Source: Phocaeicola sp.
GTDB lineage: Bacteria; Bacteroidota; Bacteroidia; Bacteroidales; Bacteroidaceae
Reading direction: 5' to 3'
Length of the DNA stretch: 33,228 nucleotides
Assembly (NCBI GenBank): GCA_020026175.1
Contig: JAHHQV010000027.1
Coordinates: 1-33,228, forward strand
In this document: positions 7,599 to 15,550 of the stretch, piece by piece
Layout of the letters: every line of letters starts with the position of its first letter
Position numbering within the stretch: position 1 is the stretch's first letter
Notes under the pieces: generated by a model
Told to the model about the DNA's origin: nothing
The model's input: the letters and a program-made list of their open reading frames with translations, nothing else
Databases searched by the model: none
Program-made: the position numbers and the translations under genes

Positions 7599-8447
7599 AT
7601 GGAAAAAGACATTCCTAAAATAGACTTACCGGAAGACTGGACTGTAGGGACAGACATCAGCAAGGAACTGTTGGGATTATACAAGAACTACCCCATCCGA
7701 CTGAAATGTGAGATAGTGGTACTGTGCATGAGCGGAGAAATTGAAGCTTTGATAAACCTCAATCAGATAACAGTGAAACCCTATGATTTAATTACACTGG
7801 TGCCTGGTACAATATTCCAGATAAACGACTTGAAAGGAGACCTGAAAATCTACTTTTTAGGTTTCTCTTCCGACTATATAGAAAATAAGGATAAATCTAA
7901 ATCCATACTGCAAGCTATATACAACACCCTTGGACGTCCACAGATAAGTATCCCCGAAATAGGAGCTAAAACCATGCAGAAGTATTTCGACTTACTTATA
8001 GACATCTATAGCAATTACGGAGAAAAACTGAGACCGGAAATAGCCGTAAACATTTTCATCGACATGCACAAGGCAATAAACATGATATACAGGAAAATTT
8101 CGTCTATAGAAACTCCTAATATCCCCAAAAGCGAACAGCTGTGTAGGTCTTTTACCCAACTGGTGATGCAGAACTATATGGAAAACAGAAACGTGTCGTG
8201 GTATGCCGAAAAACTGGAAATCACACATGCTCACCTCTGTACGATAGTTAAACAAACCACTGGAAGAAATTGTGCAGACATAATTTCCGCCATGGTGATA
8301 ATGGACGCCAAATCGCAGCTGAAATCAACCCAACTTAGCATACAGCAAATTTCGGACTCACTGAACTTTGCCAACATGTCTTTCTTTGGCAAGTATTTCA
8401 AGAGACACACCGGTATGAGCCCGCTGGAATATAGGAACAAAGGATAA
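7599..8447 (+). CDS. AraC-family transcriptional regulator
   Basis: The 282-residue protein has an N-terminal sensor part with a cupin-like pattern (VVLCMSGEIEALINLNQITV, then LVPGTIFQIND) and a C-terminal AraC/XylS double helix-turn-helix (about residues 180-282). The second HTH shows the hallmark SIQQISDSLNFANMSFFGKY followed by FKRHTGMSPLEYR. Such Bacteroidetes proteins bind DNA as dimers and usually activate nearby or distant genes; the ligand cannot be read here. The gene has its own promoter and stands alone between gdhA and the surface-protein locus, so its target is unknown. The closeness to gdhA is suggestive only, because a strong terminator separates them. Confidence 0.9.
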   Translation: MEKDIPKIDLPEDWTVGTDISKELLGLYKNYPIRLKCEIVVLCMSGEIEALINLNQITVKPYDLITLVPGTIFQINDLKGDLKIYFLGFSSDYIENKDKSKSILQAIYNTLGRPQISIPEIGAKTMQKYFDLLIDIYSNYGEKLRPEIAVNIFIDMHKAINMIYRKISSIETPNIPKSEQLCRSFTQLVMQNYMENRNVSWYAEKLEITHAHLCTIVKQTTGRNCADIISAMVIMDAKSQLKSTQLSIQQISDSLNFANMSFFGKYFKRHTGMSPLEYRNKG

Positions 8448-8506
8448 TCATAAAAGTAAATAACGGATGACTTACCGCATTGACTACTAATGATATTGGA
8501 TAAAAG

Positions 8507-8551
8507 AATCCTGTCAAACTCAATACCAAGAGTAATGACAGGATTTTTTCT
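8507..8551. terminator. Two-way terminator between convergent genes
   Basis: AATCCTGTCA (8507-8516) pairs perfectly with TGACAGGATT (8536-8545) around a 19-nt loop. On + a TTTTTCT run follows; on - the stem is followed by CTTTTATCC. It lies between the converging AraC and DUF4925-like genes. Confidence 0.75.
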
Positions 8552-8604
8552 ATATAGACTACCAAATCTCAATGATAAATCTATTGTATCTTTAATACAT
8601 TAAA

Positions 8605-9750
8605 TTATTCTGCTACAACTGGAGCGATATTTATACCTATTTCCATATCTGATGTCGTATCAATTACGTTAGGCATAGCATTCAAAATCGGTTTCGCTAA
8701 TCCACCAAAATTAGGTTGAACTTTATTTATCGATTCTATCATTCCATTAACCATATCTTTGTTTTCAAATAAAGGTTTAACATCCTTCAATATAGGCAAT
8801 AATACATTTTCATCCATAAAGACAGACATTGTACCATTTTCATTATTTCTAACAGTCAAAGTTACTCCGTCTGAAAGTAAAGACTTCAAAGAAGGAAGAA
8901 TTCCGAAAACTGTTTGAATTATATTAGAATTATTTCCCTCTACACCTGCTATAATCTGTGCTGCATTTATATAGAGAACAATATTACCTTCAGATGTTAC
9001 AGAATATGTTGCTATATTCATAGGAGAATCTATCCATTCTTCATCTTTTATTGATTTCTTATATTTAGCCTGTATATTACCATCTTCTAAAAATGAAATT
9101 TCTCCCAAAATTTCGGGTAAATACTTGTCTACAGTCTTACCTTCTATGTTAATAAATGCCAGTGACATTTTCAAAGCATTTTCAATATCATATTTACCAC
9201 CCATAAAGTCAAATTCATCTGCTTTCCATGACAATACCAAATTTGAACTTGAAGTGATAACAAATTTACTACCAGCAAAACTATTTTTTGGCATTGTAAC
9301 AGACAAATCAAGATTCATTTCATCTTTAGTAACCTTTCCTTTATAAGCCACTTTACGTCCAGCTTCATTAAGGTCCTCACCCTCAAATGTAACAACGTCA
9401 TTTTCAATTTTCAAATCAACATTAATAGTTGTAGTTTTTTCGCCAGGAATAACGCCCGACATGACAGGTGCATCTGAAACATTTTCTCTACCTGCACTCA
9501 TAATAAGAGGTGCGCCAGACAAAGTAATTACACCTTTAGTAGCATCTGTCTCAGAAGGAGTAAACTCTACTTGTTTACCTAACATAGGCTGACCGCTATA
9601 AGTCATTTTAAGACCTTTTACATCATTAAAAGTTGTTTTTTCTATAGGACATACTACTTTAGGAGTATCATCATCACTACATGAAGTAACAAATGTACCT
9701 GCCATAAATAGAGCAAAAGCCCCAAAAATCAATGATTTTTTCATGTTCAT
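8605..9750 (-). CDS. Surface lipoprotein, DUF4925-like
   Basis: The 381-residue protein starts MNMKKSLIFGAFALFMAG and has a lipobox ending FVTSCSDDD. The Asp-rich residues after the lipidated Cys match the surface-export signal of Bacteroidetes lipoproteins. The body is rich in beta-strand pattern with repeated Thr/Val/Asp runs. A helical part follows (SIINIIQTVFG-type segment, FGGLAKPILNAMP near the end). It looks like the Bacteroides DUF4925 family, whose function is unknown; this is recalled from family resemblance, not proven here. Its gene diverges from the PCMD-PorT pair, sharing a 232-bp promoter region, which suggests joint function or control. An ATG two codons downstream (9744) is an equally possible start. 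Confidence 0.7.
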   Translation of the reverse strand: MNMKKSLIFGAFALFMAGTFVTSCSDDDTPKVVCPIEKTTFNDVKGLKMTYSGQPMLGKQVEFTPSETDATKGVITLSGAPLIMSAGRENVSDAPVMSGVIPGEKTTTINVDLKIENDVVTFEGEDLNEAGRKVAYKGKVTKDEMNLDLSVTMPKNSFAGSKFVITSSSNLVLSWKADEFDFMGGKYDIENALKMSLAFINIEGKTVDKYLPEILGEISFLEDGNIQAKYKKSIKDEEWIDSPMNIATYSVTSEGNIVLYINAAQIIAGVEGNNSNIIQTVFGILPSLKSLLSDGVTLTVRNNENGTMSVFMDENVLLPILKDVKPLFENKDMVNGMIESINKVQPNFGGLAKPILNAMPNVIDTTSDMEIGINIAPVVAE

Positions 9751-9805
9751 CTTCTTTTTAATTAAGTATTTATAATAAAAAAAATATTTATCAGAATAAC
9801 GAATG

Positions 9806-9813
9806 CAAAGGTA
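9806..9813 (-). promoter_or_regulatory. -7 box for the DUF4925-like gene
   Basis: Read on the - strand the sequence is TACCTTTG, a perfect TAnnTTTG match, 55 nt before the ATG at 9750. No clear -33 element. Confidence 0.55.
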
Positions 9814-9951
9814 AATGGTTTTTAATATGTAGAAAAGGTCTGTTATTTAGCTTTTTGTTCTATTTTTAATATTTTCATCAAATAAACAATCTATTTTTAT
9901 TAAAATCTATCCTTTTTTTAATATACAGGATAAATAATAACAATAATACAC

Positions 9952-9959
9952 TATATTTG
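9952..9959 (+). promoter_or_regulatory. -7 box for the PCMD-PorT operon
   Basis: TATATTTG matches TAnnTTTG and lies 23 nt before the ATG at 9983. Together with the - strand box at 9806-9813 it defines a 138-bp core between divergent promoters. Confidence 0.6.
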
Positions 9960-9982
9960 CAAAAACAATTAATTAATTTAGC

Positions 9983-11116
9983 ATGAAATTAAAAAACATT
10001 CTTCATTGCGGTATTGCAATACTTGCGAGCACTTCATGTATACAAGATGAAGCGCTAAATATTGAAGCAGCTATTGACGGATGCACAGGTAATAGTATCC
10101 AATTAGCCAGTATCAATCACGATGATAAGAAAATAGACTTATATGTAAATCAAGGAATAAGTCTAGACACATTGCGTATACATTTCGAGCTACCGGAAGG
10201 TGCTACAGTAAAACCTGAGAATTTACTAAGTACTGACAATGAACCTATTTTCGATTTCAGCAAAAACATGAAAAGAAACTTCATTGTAACTTCAGAAAAC
10301 GGGAAAATAGAAACCAAATACGCCCTTGAAGCTATCATAACAAATCTTCCTACTTTTTATGGATTCGAAAATCTATTGGACGGAACAAACAAATATGACA
10401 TCTTTACAGAAAGACAATTAGATAATGAAGGAGAATTCAGATTCATACAATGGGCCAGTGGAAATCCTGGATTTACAATGACAGGATTAGGCAATACAAG
10501 AACTGACTATCCTACTGTACAAGACAATGGAGGAGTAAATGGAGGAAAATGTGTTAAACTTACTACTAAAAAGACAGGTGCTTTTGGAGCAAGCTTTGGA
10601 ATGCCGATAGCAGCAGGAAATTTATTTATCGGTTCTTTCGATCAAGCCAAAGCTACATTCAAGCCTCTTGAAGCAACAAAATTCGGATTTCCATTCAAAG
10701 AAAAACCAATTTCAATGTCAGGATGGTACAAATTCAAAAGCGGTGATGTATTCACTGACAAAAACAACAACGTAATAGAAGGGAAAAAAGATAAATGTGA
10801 CATCTATGGAATATTATATGAGGTAGATGAAAAAACAAACTTACTCAACGGAAGTAATTCTCTTACATCTCCTAATCTAGTACTTATGGCACGTATATCT
10901 CAAGAAGATATAAAAGAGACTAATGAGTGGACTAAATTCAACATTAACTTTGACCAAGTTAAAAATGGAAAAACTTTCAGCTACAACAAAATGAAAGAAG
11001 GGAAATACAAACTATCAATTGTATTGTCATCCAGCGTAGAAGGGGCGAATTTCAATGGTGCAGTAGGAAGTACATTATATGTTGATGATATAGAAGTTAA
11101 AACCGAAAAAAATTAA
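9983..11116 (+). CDS. PCMD-domain surface lipoprotein
   Basis: The 377-residue protein has a lipobox (LASTSC, Cys19), so it is anchored in the outer membrane, probably facing outward. Residues about 30-115 look like a small Ig-like beta domain (KIDLYVNQGISLDTLRIHFE, then FIVTSENGKIETKYALEA). The rest fits the putative carbohydrate metabolism domain (PCMD) of Bacteroidetes: an opening FYGFENL, an aromatic-rich core (SMSGWYKFKSGD) and the closing GSTLYVDDIEV strand. PCMD is a jelly-roll-like domain with proposed but unproven glycan binding. Its stop is 3 nt before the PorT-like gene, a tight pair. No glycoside hydrolase or SusCD genes are nearby, so a role in sugar use is not supported by context. 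Confidence 0.8.
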   Translation: MKLKNILHCGIAILASTSCIQDEALNIEAAIDGCTGNSIQLASINHDDKKIDLYVNQGISLDTLRIHFELPEGATVKPENLLSTDNEPIFDFSKNMKRNFIVTSENGKIETKYALEAIITNLPTFYGFENLLDGTNKYDIFTERQLDNEGEFRFIQWASGNPGFTMTGLGNTRTDYPTVQDNGGVNGGKCVKLTTKKTGAFGASFGMPIAAGNLFIGSFDQAKATFKPLEATKFGFPFKEKPISMSGWYKFKSGDVFTDKNNNVIEGKKDKCDIYGILYEVDEKTNLLNGSNSLTSPNLVLMARISQEDIKETNEWTKFNINFDQVKNGKTFSYNKMKEGKYKLSIVLSSSVEGANFNGAVGSTLYVDDIEVKTEKN

Positions 11117-11119
11117 ATC

Positions 11120-11902
11120 ATGAAAAAGTATTCATTTATAGCAATTATAACAATTATCTTTAACATTGTTCCTTCTTTTGCACAAAAAGACAGAACTGTA
11201 GCAATAATTCAATCTGCACTAAAAGGATGGGAATACTCGTTGAAAGCAGGTTTCAATATAGGTGGAACTGCACCTTTACCTCTTCCTGAAGAAATAAGAG
11301 AAATAAACAAATACAATCCTGGAATGAATTTTTCTGTTGAAGGTAATGCAACAAAATGGTTCGACAAGGATAAGACATGGGGTATTACAGTTGGTGTAAG
11401 ACTTGAAAACAAAGGTATGACTACTGATGCAACAACCAAGAACTATGGCATGAAAATTATTACTCCTGAAGGCGGAATGCTTGAAGGGTTATGGACTGGT
11501 GGTGTATATACAGAAGTAAAGAACTCATATCTTACATTTCCAATACTAGCCAACTATGCCATAAGCAAAAGATGGAAATTGACAATAGGTCCGTATCTAT
11601 CATATATGGTCGACAGAAAGTTTTCAGGCTATATATATGAAGGACATTTAAGAACCCCTGATGAACATGGAAGTAAAGTAAGCTTTGCTGGAGACAGCAA
11701 GCCTACATATGACTTTACCAATGATATGAGGAGATTTCAATGGGGACTGCAAGCTGGTGGTGAATGGAAGGCTTTCAAACACCTTACTGTACATGCAGAC
11801 CTAACTTGGGGACTTAATGACATATTCAATAAAGACTTCAAAACAATTACATTTGCAATGTATCCAATATATCTAAATATTGGATGTGGATATAGATTCT
11901 AA
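11120..11902 (+). CDS. PorT-like outer-membrane beta-barrel protein
   Basis: The 260-residue protein has a signal peptide ending SFAQ (cleavage near residue 21). It then shows alternating hydrophobic/polar strands typical of an eight-stranded barrel: YSLKAGFNIGGTAP, WGITVGVRLENKGM, SYLTFPILANYAI, WKLTIGPYLSYMV, FQWGLQAGGEWKA, and a last strand ending NIGCGYRF with a terminal Phe, the signal for Bam-dependent insertion. The GxRLENKGM and LxFPILAxY motifs are typical of the PorT/outer-membrane-barrel family (PF13568 group). In type IX secretion PorT itself is a component, but most family members, including this one by context, are of unknown role. It is co-transcribed with the PCMD lipoprotein, so the two may form a surface complex. 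Confidence 0.85.
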   Translation: MKKYSFIAIITIIFNIVPSFAQKDRTVAIIQSALKGWEYSLKAGFNIGGTAPLPLPEEIREINKYNPGMNFSVEGNATKWFDKDKTWGITVGVRLENKGMTTDATTKNYGMKIITPEGGMLEGLWTGGVYTEVKNSYLTFPILANYAISKRWKLTIGPYLSYMVDRKFSGYIYEGHLRTPDEHGSKVSFAGDSKPTYDFTNDMRRFQWGLQAGGEWKAFKHLTVHADLTWGLNDIFNKDFKTITFAMYPIYLNIGCGYRF

Positions 11903-11933
11903 TAGCAAGTAAAATCAAGAAGAAAATATATAT

Positions 11934-11968
11934 CTAAACTCATTTTTTGATATTAAAAATGAGTTTAG
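11934..11968. terminator. Stem-loop after the PorT-like gene
   Basis: CTAAACTCATTTTT (11934-11947) pairs with AAAAATGAGTTTAG (11955-11968), a perfect 14-bp stem with a 7-nt loop. The A-T-rich upper stem resembles a terminator, but the downstream T-run on + is poor. Confidence 0.6.
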
Positions 11969-11990
11969 GAATTGAATTTCATAAAAAACA

Positions 11991-12047
11991 AAATAAACGA
12001 CCGGTATCACTCTTTACAAAAATAGAGTCTGATACGGTCGTTTATTT
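11991..12047. terminator. Long two-way terminator between convergent genes
   Basis: AAATAAACGACC (from 11991) pairs with GGTCGTTTATTT (ending 12047), and the stem continues inward through GGTATCA and TGATAC with small bulges up to CTCT/AGAG. On - it runs into TTTGTTTTTTATG, a good T-tract, serving the Rpn gene; on + it backs up the previous stem-loop. Confidence 0.75.
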
Positions 12048-12112
12048 CGTTGTAATTACAATAATATGTCTTTTAGCTTTATATAACCATCGTCATATAA
12101 AATCAGTTTTTC

Positions 12113-13003
12113 CTACAGCTTTTTAATTTCTTCCTCATTAAGGCCAGTAGCTTTCATTATTATATCAAAAGAAACTCCAAGTTTCTTAAGGTTTCTGGCA
12201 TTCTCCAGATTTGCTTCTGCACGACCTTCCGCAAGTCCTTCCGCACGTCCTTCCGCACGACCTTCCGCACGACCTTCCGCACGCTCAACATCTATATTAT
12301 CCCTAAGAATAACTATATTATCCAAATGGCGATAATAAGCCTTCAGTTCATCTTTGCTCATACGTTCCAATTTTAAATGTTGTCTCACTTCTTCAAGGCC
12401 TGGGGCTACTGCATTTTCAAGAACCATACCTGTGTTAAGATAGTATATCCATTCTTCTAGTGGTGTTTTTGCCACATTGTTGAAGTCGTTTACCTTCAGA
12501 ATATAATATTCTGGATAAAGGCTGCTTACTTCATTTACCTTGAATGTCTGTTTTTGAAAAGGTGTTAATTCAAGTATATCACCATCATGTATTCCTCTAA
12601 ATTCTGTTTTTCCATGATAAACATAATCTTTACCATGCCCCAAAGAGAAATATACGATATTGACACTATATACTTTCCTTACATTATCATAACTTTGACC
12701 ACGACTTATATACTCGGTTACAAGTTTAGACACTCCGAAAAGCATTCTTTGAAAATAAGCATATTCATTATTGTTCTGAACTTCGATAAGTATTAATTCG
12801 CCACGGGAGTCTTCTGCTAAAATATCTACACGATTATATTTATCGTACTCGTCTTCTTGATTACTTTCGCTTTCAAGCAATCTGTGTATCTTTATCTTTT
12901 CATTTAAAAGAGTAGTAAGAAGACCTTCAAGGACACCAAAATTAGCCTTATTCCTTAACAGGCGTTTCATCGCCCAATCAAAACGTATATAATTATCTCC
13001 CAT
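12113..13003 (-). CDS. Rpn-family PD-(D/E)XK nuclease (recombination-promoting / transposase-like)
   Basis: The 296-residue protein belongs to the family often annotated as PD-(D/E)XK nuclease family transposase. It opens with the conserved IRFDWAMKRLLRNKANF and has the nuclease core NRVDILAEDSRGELILIEVQ (Asp60, Glu74, Gln76 counted from this start), where the usual Lys is Gln, as is common in the family. Near the C-terminus lies a run of five or six RAEG-type units encoded by 12-bp repeats, then a short helical segment. E. coli RpnA-type relatives cleave DNA and stimulate recA-independent recombination, and newer work links the family to phage defence. In Bacteroidales many copies exist per genome. 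A TTG upstream (13030) lies in the -7 box, which fixes the ATG at 13003. Confidence 0.85.
   Translation of the reverse strand: MGDNYIRFDWAMKRLLRNKANFGVLEGLLTTLLNEKIKIHRLLESESNQEDEYDKYNRVDILAEDSRGELILIEVQNNNEYAYFQRMLFGVSKLVTEYISRGQSYDNVRKVYSVNIVYFSLGHGKDYVYHGKTEFRGIHDGDILELTPFQKQTFKVNEVSSLYPEYYILKVNDFNNVAKTPLEEWIYYLNTGMVLENAVAPGLEEVRQHLKLERMSKDELKAYYRHLDNIVILRDNIDVERAEGRAEGRAEGRAEGLAEGRAEANLENARNLKKLGVSFDIIMKATGLNEEEIKKL
12219..12283 (-). repeat. 12-bp in-frame tandem repeat in the Rpn gene (RAEG units)
   Basis: About five tandem copies of a 12-bp unit (on + CTTCCGCACGAC with small changes) encode successive (R/L)AEG tetrapeptides. Because the unit is a multiple of three, gain or loss of copies changes length without shifting frame. 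The units are near identical in DNA as well as in protein, which suggests recent slippage or recombination. Confidence 0.85.
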
Positions 13004-13027
13004 AACCTTATTTGTTTTAGTATGATG

Positions 13028-13035
13028 CAAAGATA
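13028..13035 (-). promoter_or_regulatory. -7 box of the Rpn gene
   Basis: The - strand reads TATCTTTG, matching TAnnTTTG, 24 nt before the ATG at 13003. It lies in the 78-nt gap after the MurF-Alr stop, so the Rpn gene has its own start of transcription. Confidence 0.65.
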
Positions 13036-13081
13036 AGATTATGGGAGATAAATTACAAGTAATCAGTTATTTTATTGCTTT

Positions 13082-15550
13082 TCAGTCTTGATAGTATACT
13101 CTCTTCACTCGCATTGAAATAGAAGTTAGAACTTCGTAAGGTATTGTCCCCAACCATTCGGCCAGTGTAGTTACAGGAAGATGTTCTCCGAATATTTCCA
13201 CCTTATCACCTTCTTTACAGTCAATATCCGTAACATCTATCATGCATACATCCATACATATGTTTCCTACGTATGGTGCTTTCTGCTCGTTTACAAGGCA
13301 ATAGCCGTTGCCGTTGCCAAGCTTGCGATTCAAGCCGTCTGCATAGCCAATAGGAATTGCAGCTATTCTTGAATTACGATTCAATGTTCCTTTACGACTA
13401 TATCCTACCGTTTCTTCCGACCTTACATCGTGTATCTGAAGGATTGTACTCTTCAGAGTAGTAACATTGTTTATTATCTTGCCACTATACGGATCTACAC
13501 CATATAAGCCCAATCCAAGTCTCACCATTTCGAATTGTGCTCCTGTGTATCTTTCTATACCAGCTGTATTGCAGATATGGCGTATTATTTTATGATTGAA
13601 TGCCAATTGAAGGGTTTTAGAAGCATGTTCGAACACTTCTATCTGATGATGTGTAAACAAATCGAAGCGAGACTCATCACTTCCTACCAGATGAGAAAAG
13701 ACAGAACGTGGTATTACGGCCGACTGACGGTGTAACCTTTCTATCAGTTTTTCTATTTGGTCTGGTTCAAAGCCCAAACGGTTCATTCCTGTATTTATCT
13801 TTACATGTACAGGGAAGTTGGTAACACCTTCTCTTTCGGCTGCTTTTATCAGTTCTTCTAATATCTTGAAACTATACACTTCGGGTTCCAACCTGTAATC
13901 GAACATTGTCTTGAAAGCTGTAAGTTCTGGATTCATAATCATGATAGGACAATGGATTCCTGCTTTACGAAGTTCTGCTCCTTCATCTGCCACTGCCACT
14001 GCAAGATAGTCTACACGATGTTCTTCGAGTGTCTTTGCCACTTCACACGAACCCGAACCATAAGCAGAAGCTTTCACCATACACACTATCTTTGTTTCCG
14101 GCTTAAGCTTATTACGATAATAATTGAGATTTGACACCATAGAACTTAAGTTCACTTCTAATATAGTTTCATGAACCTTGAGTTCAAGACGGTCGGCTAT
14201 ATCATCAAAATGGAAAACTCTGGCTCCTTTTACCAGCACCACTTCATTTTTCATAGCATCTAGCACTCCCGACTCAAGCAGTTCGGTAGTTTTTGAGAAG
14301 AAATATTTCTCAGGAATATCAAAACGTGAAGCATATTCTGAAATCTCAGGCCCCACCCCTATTATCTTATCAACTCCACGGCTTGCCACCAGTTCCGATA
14401 TCTGACGATACAATAGCTTTCCTGTCTGTCCGCTTTCAAGTATATCCGAAAGTATAAGCGTGCGCTTTCGTCCCTTCTTGTCGTCACGTCGCGACATGAA
14501 ATCAAGTGCTATGTCGAGTGAAGCAAAATCTGAATTATAGCTGTCGTTAATCAATACACATCCGTTCTTTCCTTCCTTCACCTCAAGCCTCATTGCAACA
14601 GGTTCAAGAGTAAGCATTCTTTCTGCTATCTGTTCAGGGGGAATCATCAGATACAAGGCTGCTGCAAGACAGTTTATTGAATTTTCTATAGAAGCGTCAT
14701 CTATGAAAGGAATGCGATATTCTTTTACGAAGCCAAGATATCGATATTTGATGTCTGTATAATTGTCAGACTTGTTGATGTTTTCTATATATAACGGACG
14801 CTCCAAGTCCTTTGTAGACCATGCTATTTCTCTTGCTCCAAACAGAGATTTCGATACACATTTGCTTATAAGTTCATTGTCTCCATTATAGATTATCACA
14901 TCACAGTCATTAAAGAGTTGAAGTTTCTCCATACATTTGTCCTGCATGGATGTGAAGTTTTCCTGATGTGCACCTCCTATATTTGTTATCACTCCTATGG
15001 TAGGACGTATTATAGGACGAAGTTCACTCATTTCGCCCATTTCAGATATACCTGCTTCGAACAATCCCAACTCCGTCTTTTCGTTCATGAGCCATACAGA
15101 CAGAGGTACACCTATCTGTGAGTTATAACTTCTAGGCGAACGTGTAACTATCTTATAAGGACTTATGATATGATACAACCATTCTTTCACAACAGTCTTA
15201 CCGTTACTGCCCGTTATGCCTACTACCGGCACATCGAACTTACTACGATGAACTGCTGCAAGCTTCTGAAGAGACTTTAACGGCTTCTGTACCTTCAAGA
15301 AATTACAATATTTATAATTAGATATATCCTCCGGAATTTCGCTCACTACATAATTCTTCACTCCACGGTCATATAGTTCCTTTATATATTTATGACCATC
15401 GTTACGTTTCGTCTTGAGAGCGAAGAACAGAGTTTCTTCCGGGAAGCATAAAGAACGGCTGTCCGTTAGTATCCAATCTATGCTAGAATCAGTGCTTCCT
15501 ATACGCTCTGCGTTAATAATCGAGCTTATTTCTTCAATAGTGTTTGGCAT
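13082..15550 (-). CDS. Bifunctional MurF ligase / alanine racemase
   Basis: This 822-residue fusion supplies and uses D-alanine in peptidoglycan synthesis. The N-terminal half (about 1-455) is MurF, which adds D-Ala-D-Ala to UDP-MurNAc-tripeptide with ATP. It shows the P-loop GITGSNGKT (111-119, Lys118), a substrate part with SPRSYNSQIGVPLS, and NDSYNSDFASL near 335. The C-terminal half (about 460-822) is a PLP-dependent alanine racemase: Lys493 in CMVKASAYGSG is the PLP lysine, Tyr717 in VGYSRKG is the opposing catalytic base, and IPIGYADGLNRKL plus GNICMDVCMIDVT are family hallmarks. The fusion is normal in Bacteroidetes. Its start overlaps the GSCFA stop by 25 nt, so the two are translationally coupled. 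Confidence 0.95.
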   Translation of the reverse strand: MPNTIEEISSIINAERIGSTDSSIDWILTDSRSLCFPEETLFFALKTKRNDGHKYIKELYDRGVKNYVVSEIPEDISNYKYCNFLKVQKPLKSLQKLAAVHRSKFDVPVVGITGSNGKTVVKEWLYHIISPYKIVTRSPRSYNSQIGVPLSVWLMNEKTELGLFEAGISEMGEMSELRPIIRPTIGVITNIGGAHQENFTSMQDKCMEKLQLFNDCDVIIYNGDNELISKCVSKSLFGAREIAWSTKDLERPLYIENINKSDNYTDIKYRYLGFVKEYRIPFIDDASIENSINCLAAALYLMIPPEQIAERMLTLEPVAMRLEVKEGKNGCVLINDSYNSDFASLDIALDFMSRRDDKKGRKRTLILSDILESGQTGKLLYRQISELVASRGVDKIIGVGPEISEYASRFDIPEKYFFSKTTELLESGVLDAMKNEVVLVKGARVFHFDDIADRLELKVHETILEVNLSSMVSNLNYYRNKLKPETKIVCMVKASAYGSGSCEVAKTLEEHRVDYLAVAVADEGAELRKAGIHCPIMIMNPELTAFKTMFDYRLEPEVYSFKILEELIKAAEREGVTNFPVHVKINTGMNRLGFEPDQIEKLIERLHRQSAVIPRSVFSHLVGSDESRFDLFTHHQIEVFEHASKTLQLAFNHKIIRHICNTAGIERYTGAQFEMVRLGLGLYGVDPYSGKIINNVTTLKSTILQIHDVRSEETVGYSRKGTLNRNSRIAAIPIGYADGLNRKLGNGNGYCLVNEQKAPYVGNICMDVCMIDVTDIDCKEGDKVEIFGEHLPVTTLAEWLGTIPYEVLTSISMRVKRVYYQD

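Noticed and set aside
12050..12061. Palindrome TTGTAATTACAA as an operator
   Set aside because: It lies between convergent genes after the terminator, where no promoter is expected; it is a short AT palindrome that can occur by chance.
12113..13003. Insertion sequence with inverted terminal repeats around the Rpn gene
   Set aside because: I found no terminal inverted repeats or target duplication; the flanking hairpin (11991-12047) is a terminator and is not repeated upstream.
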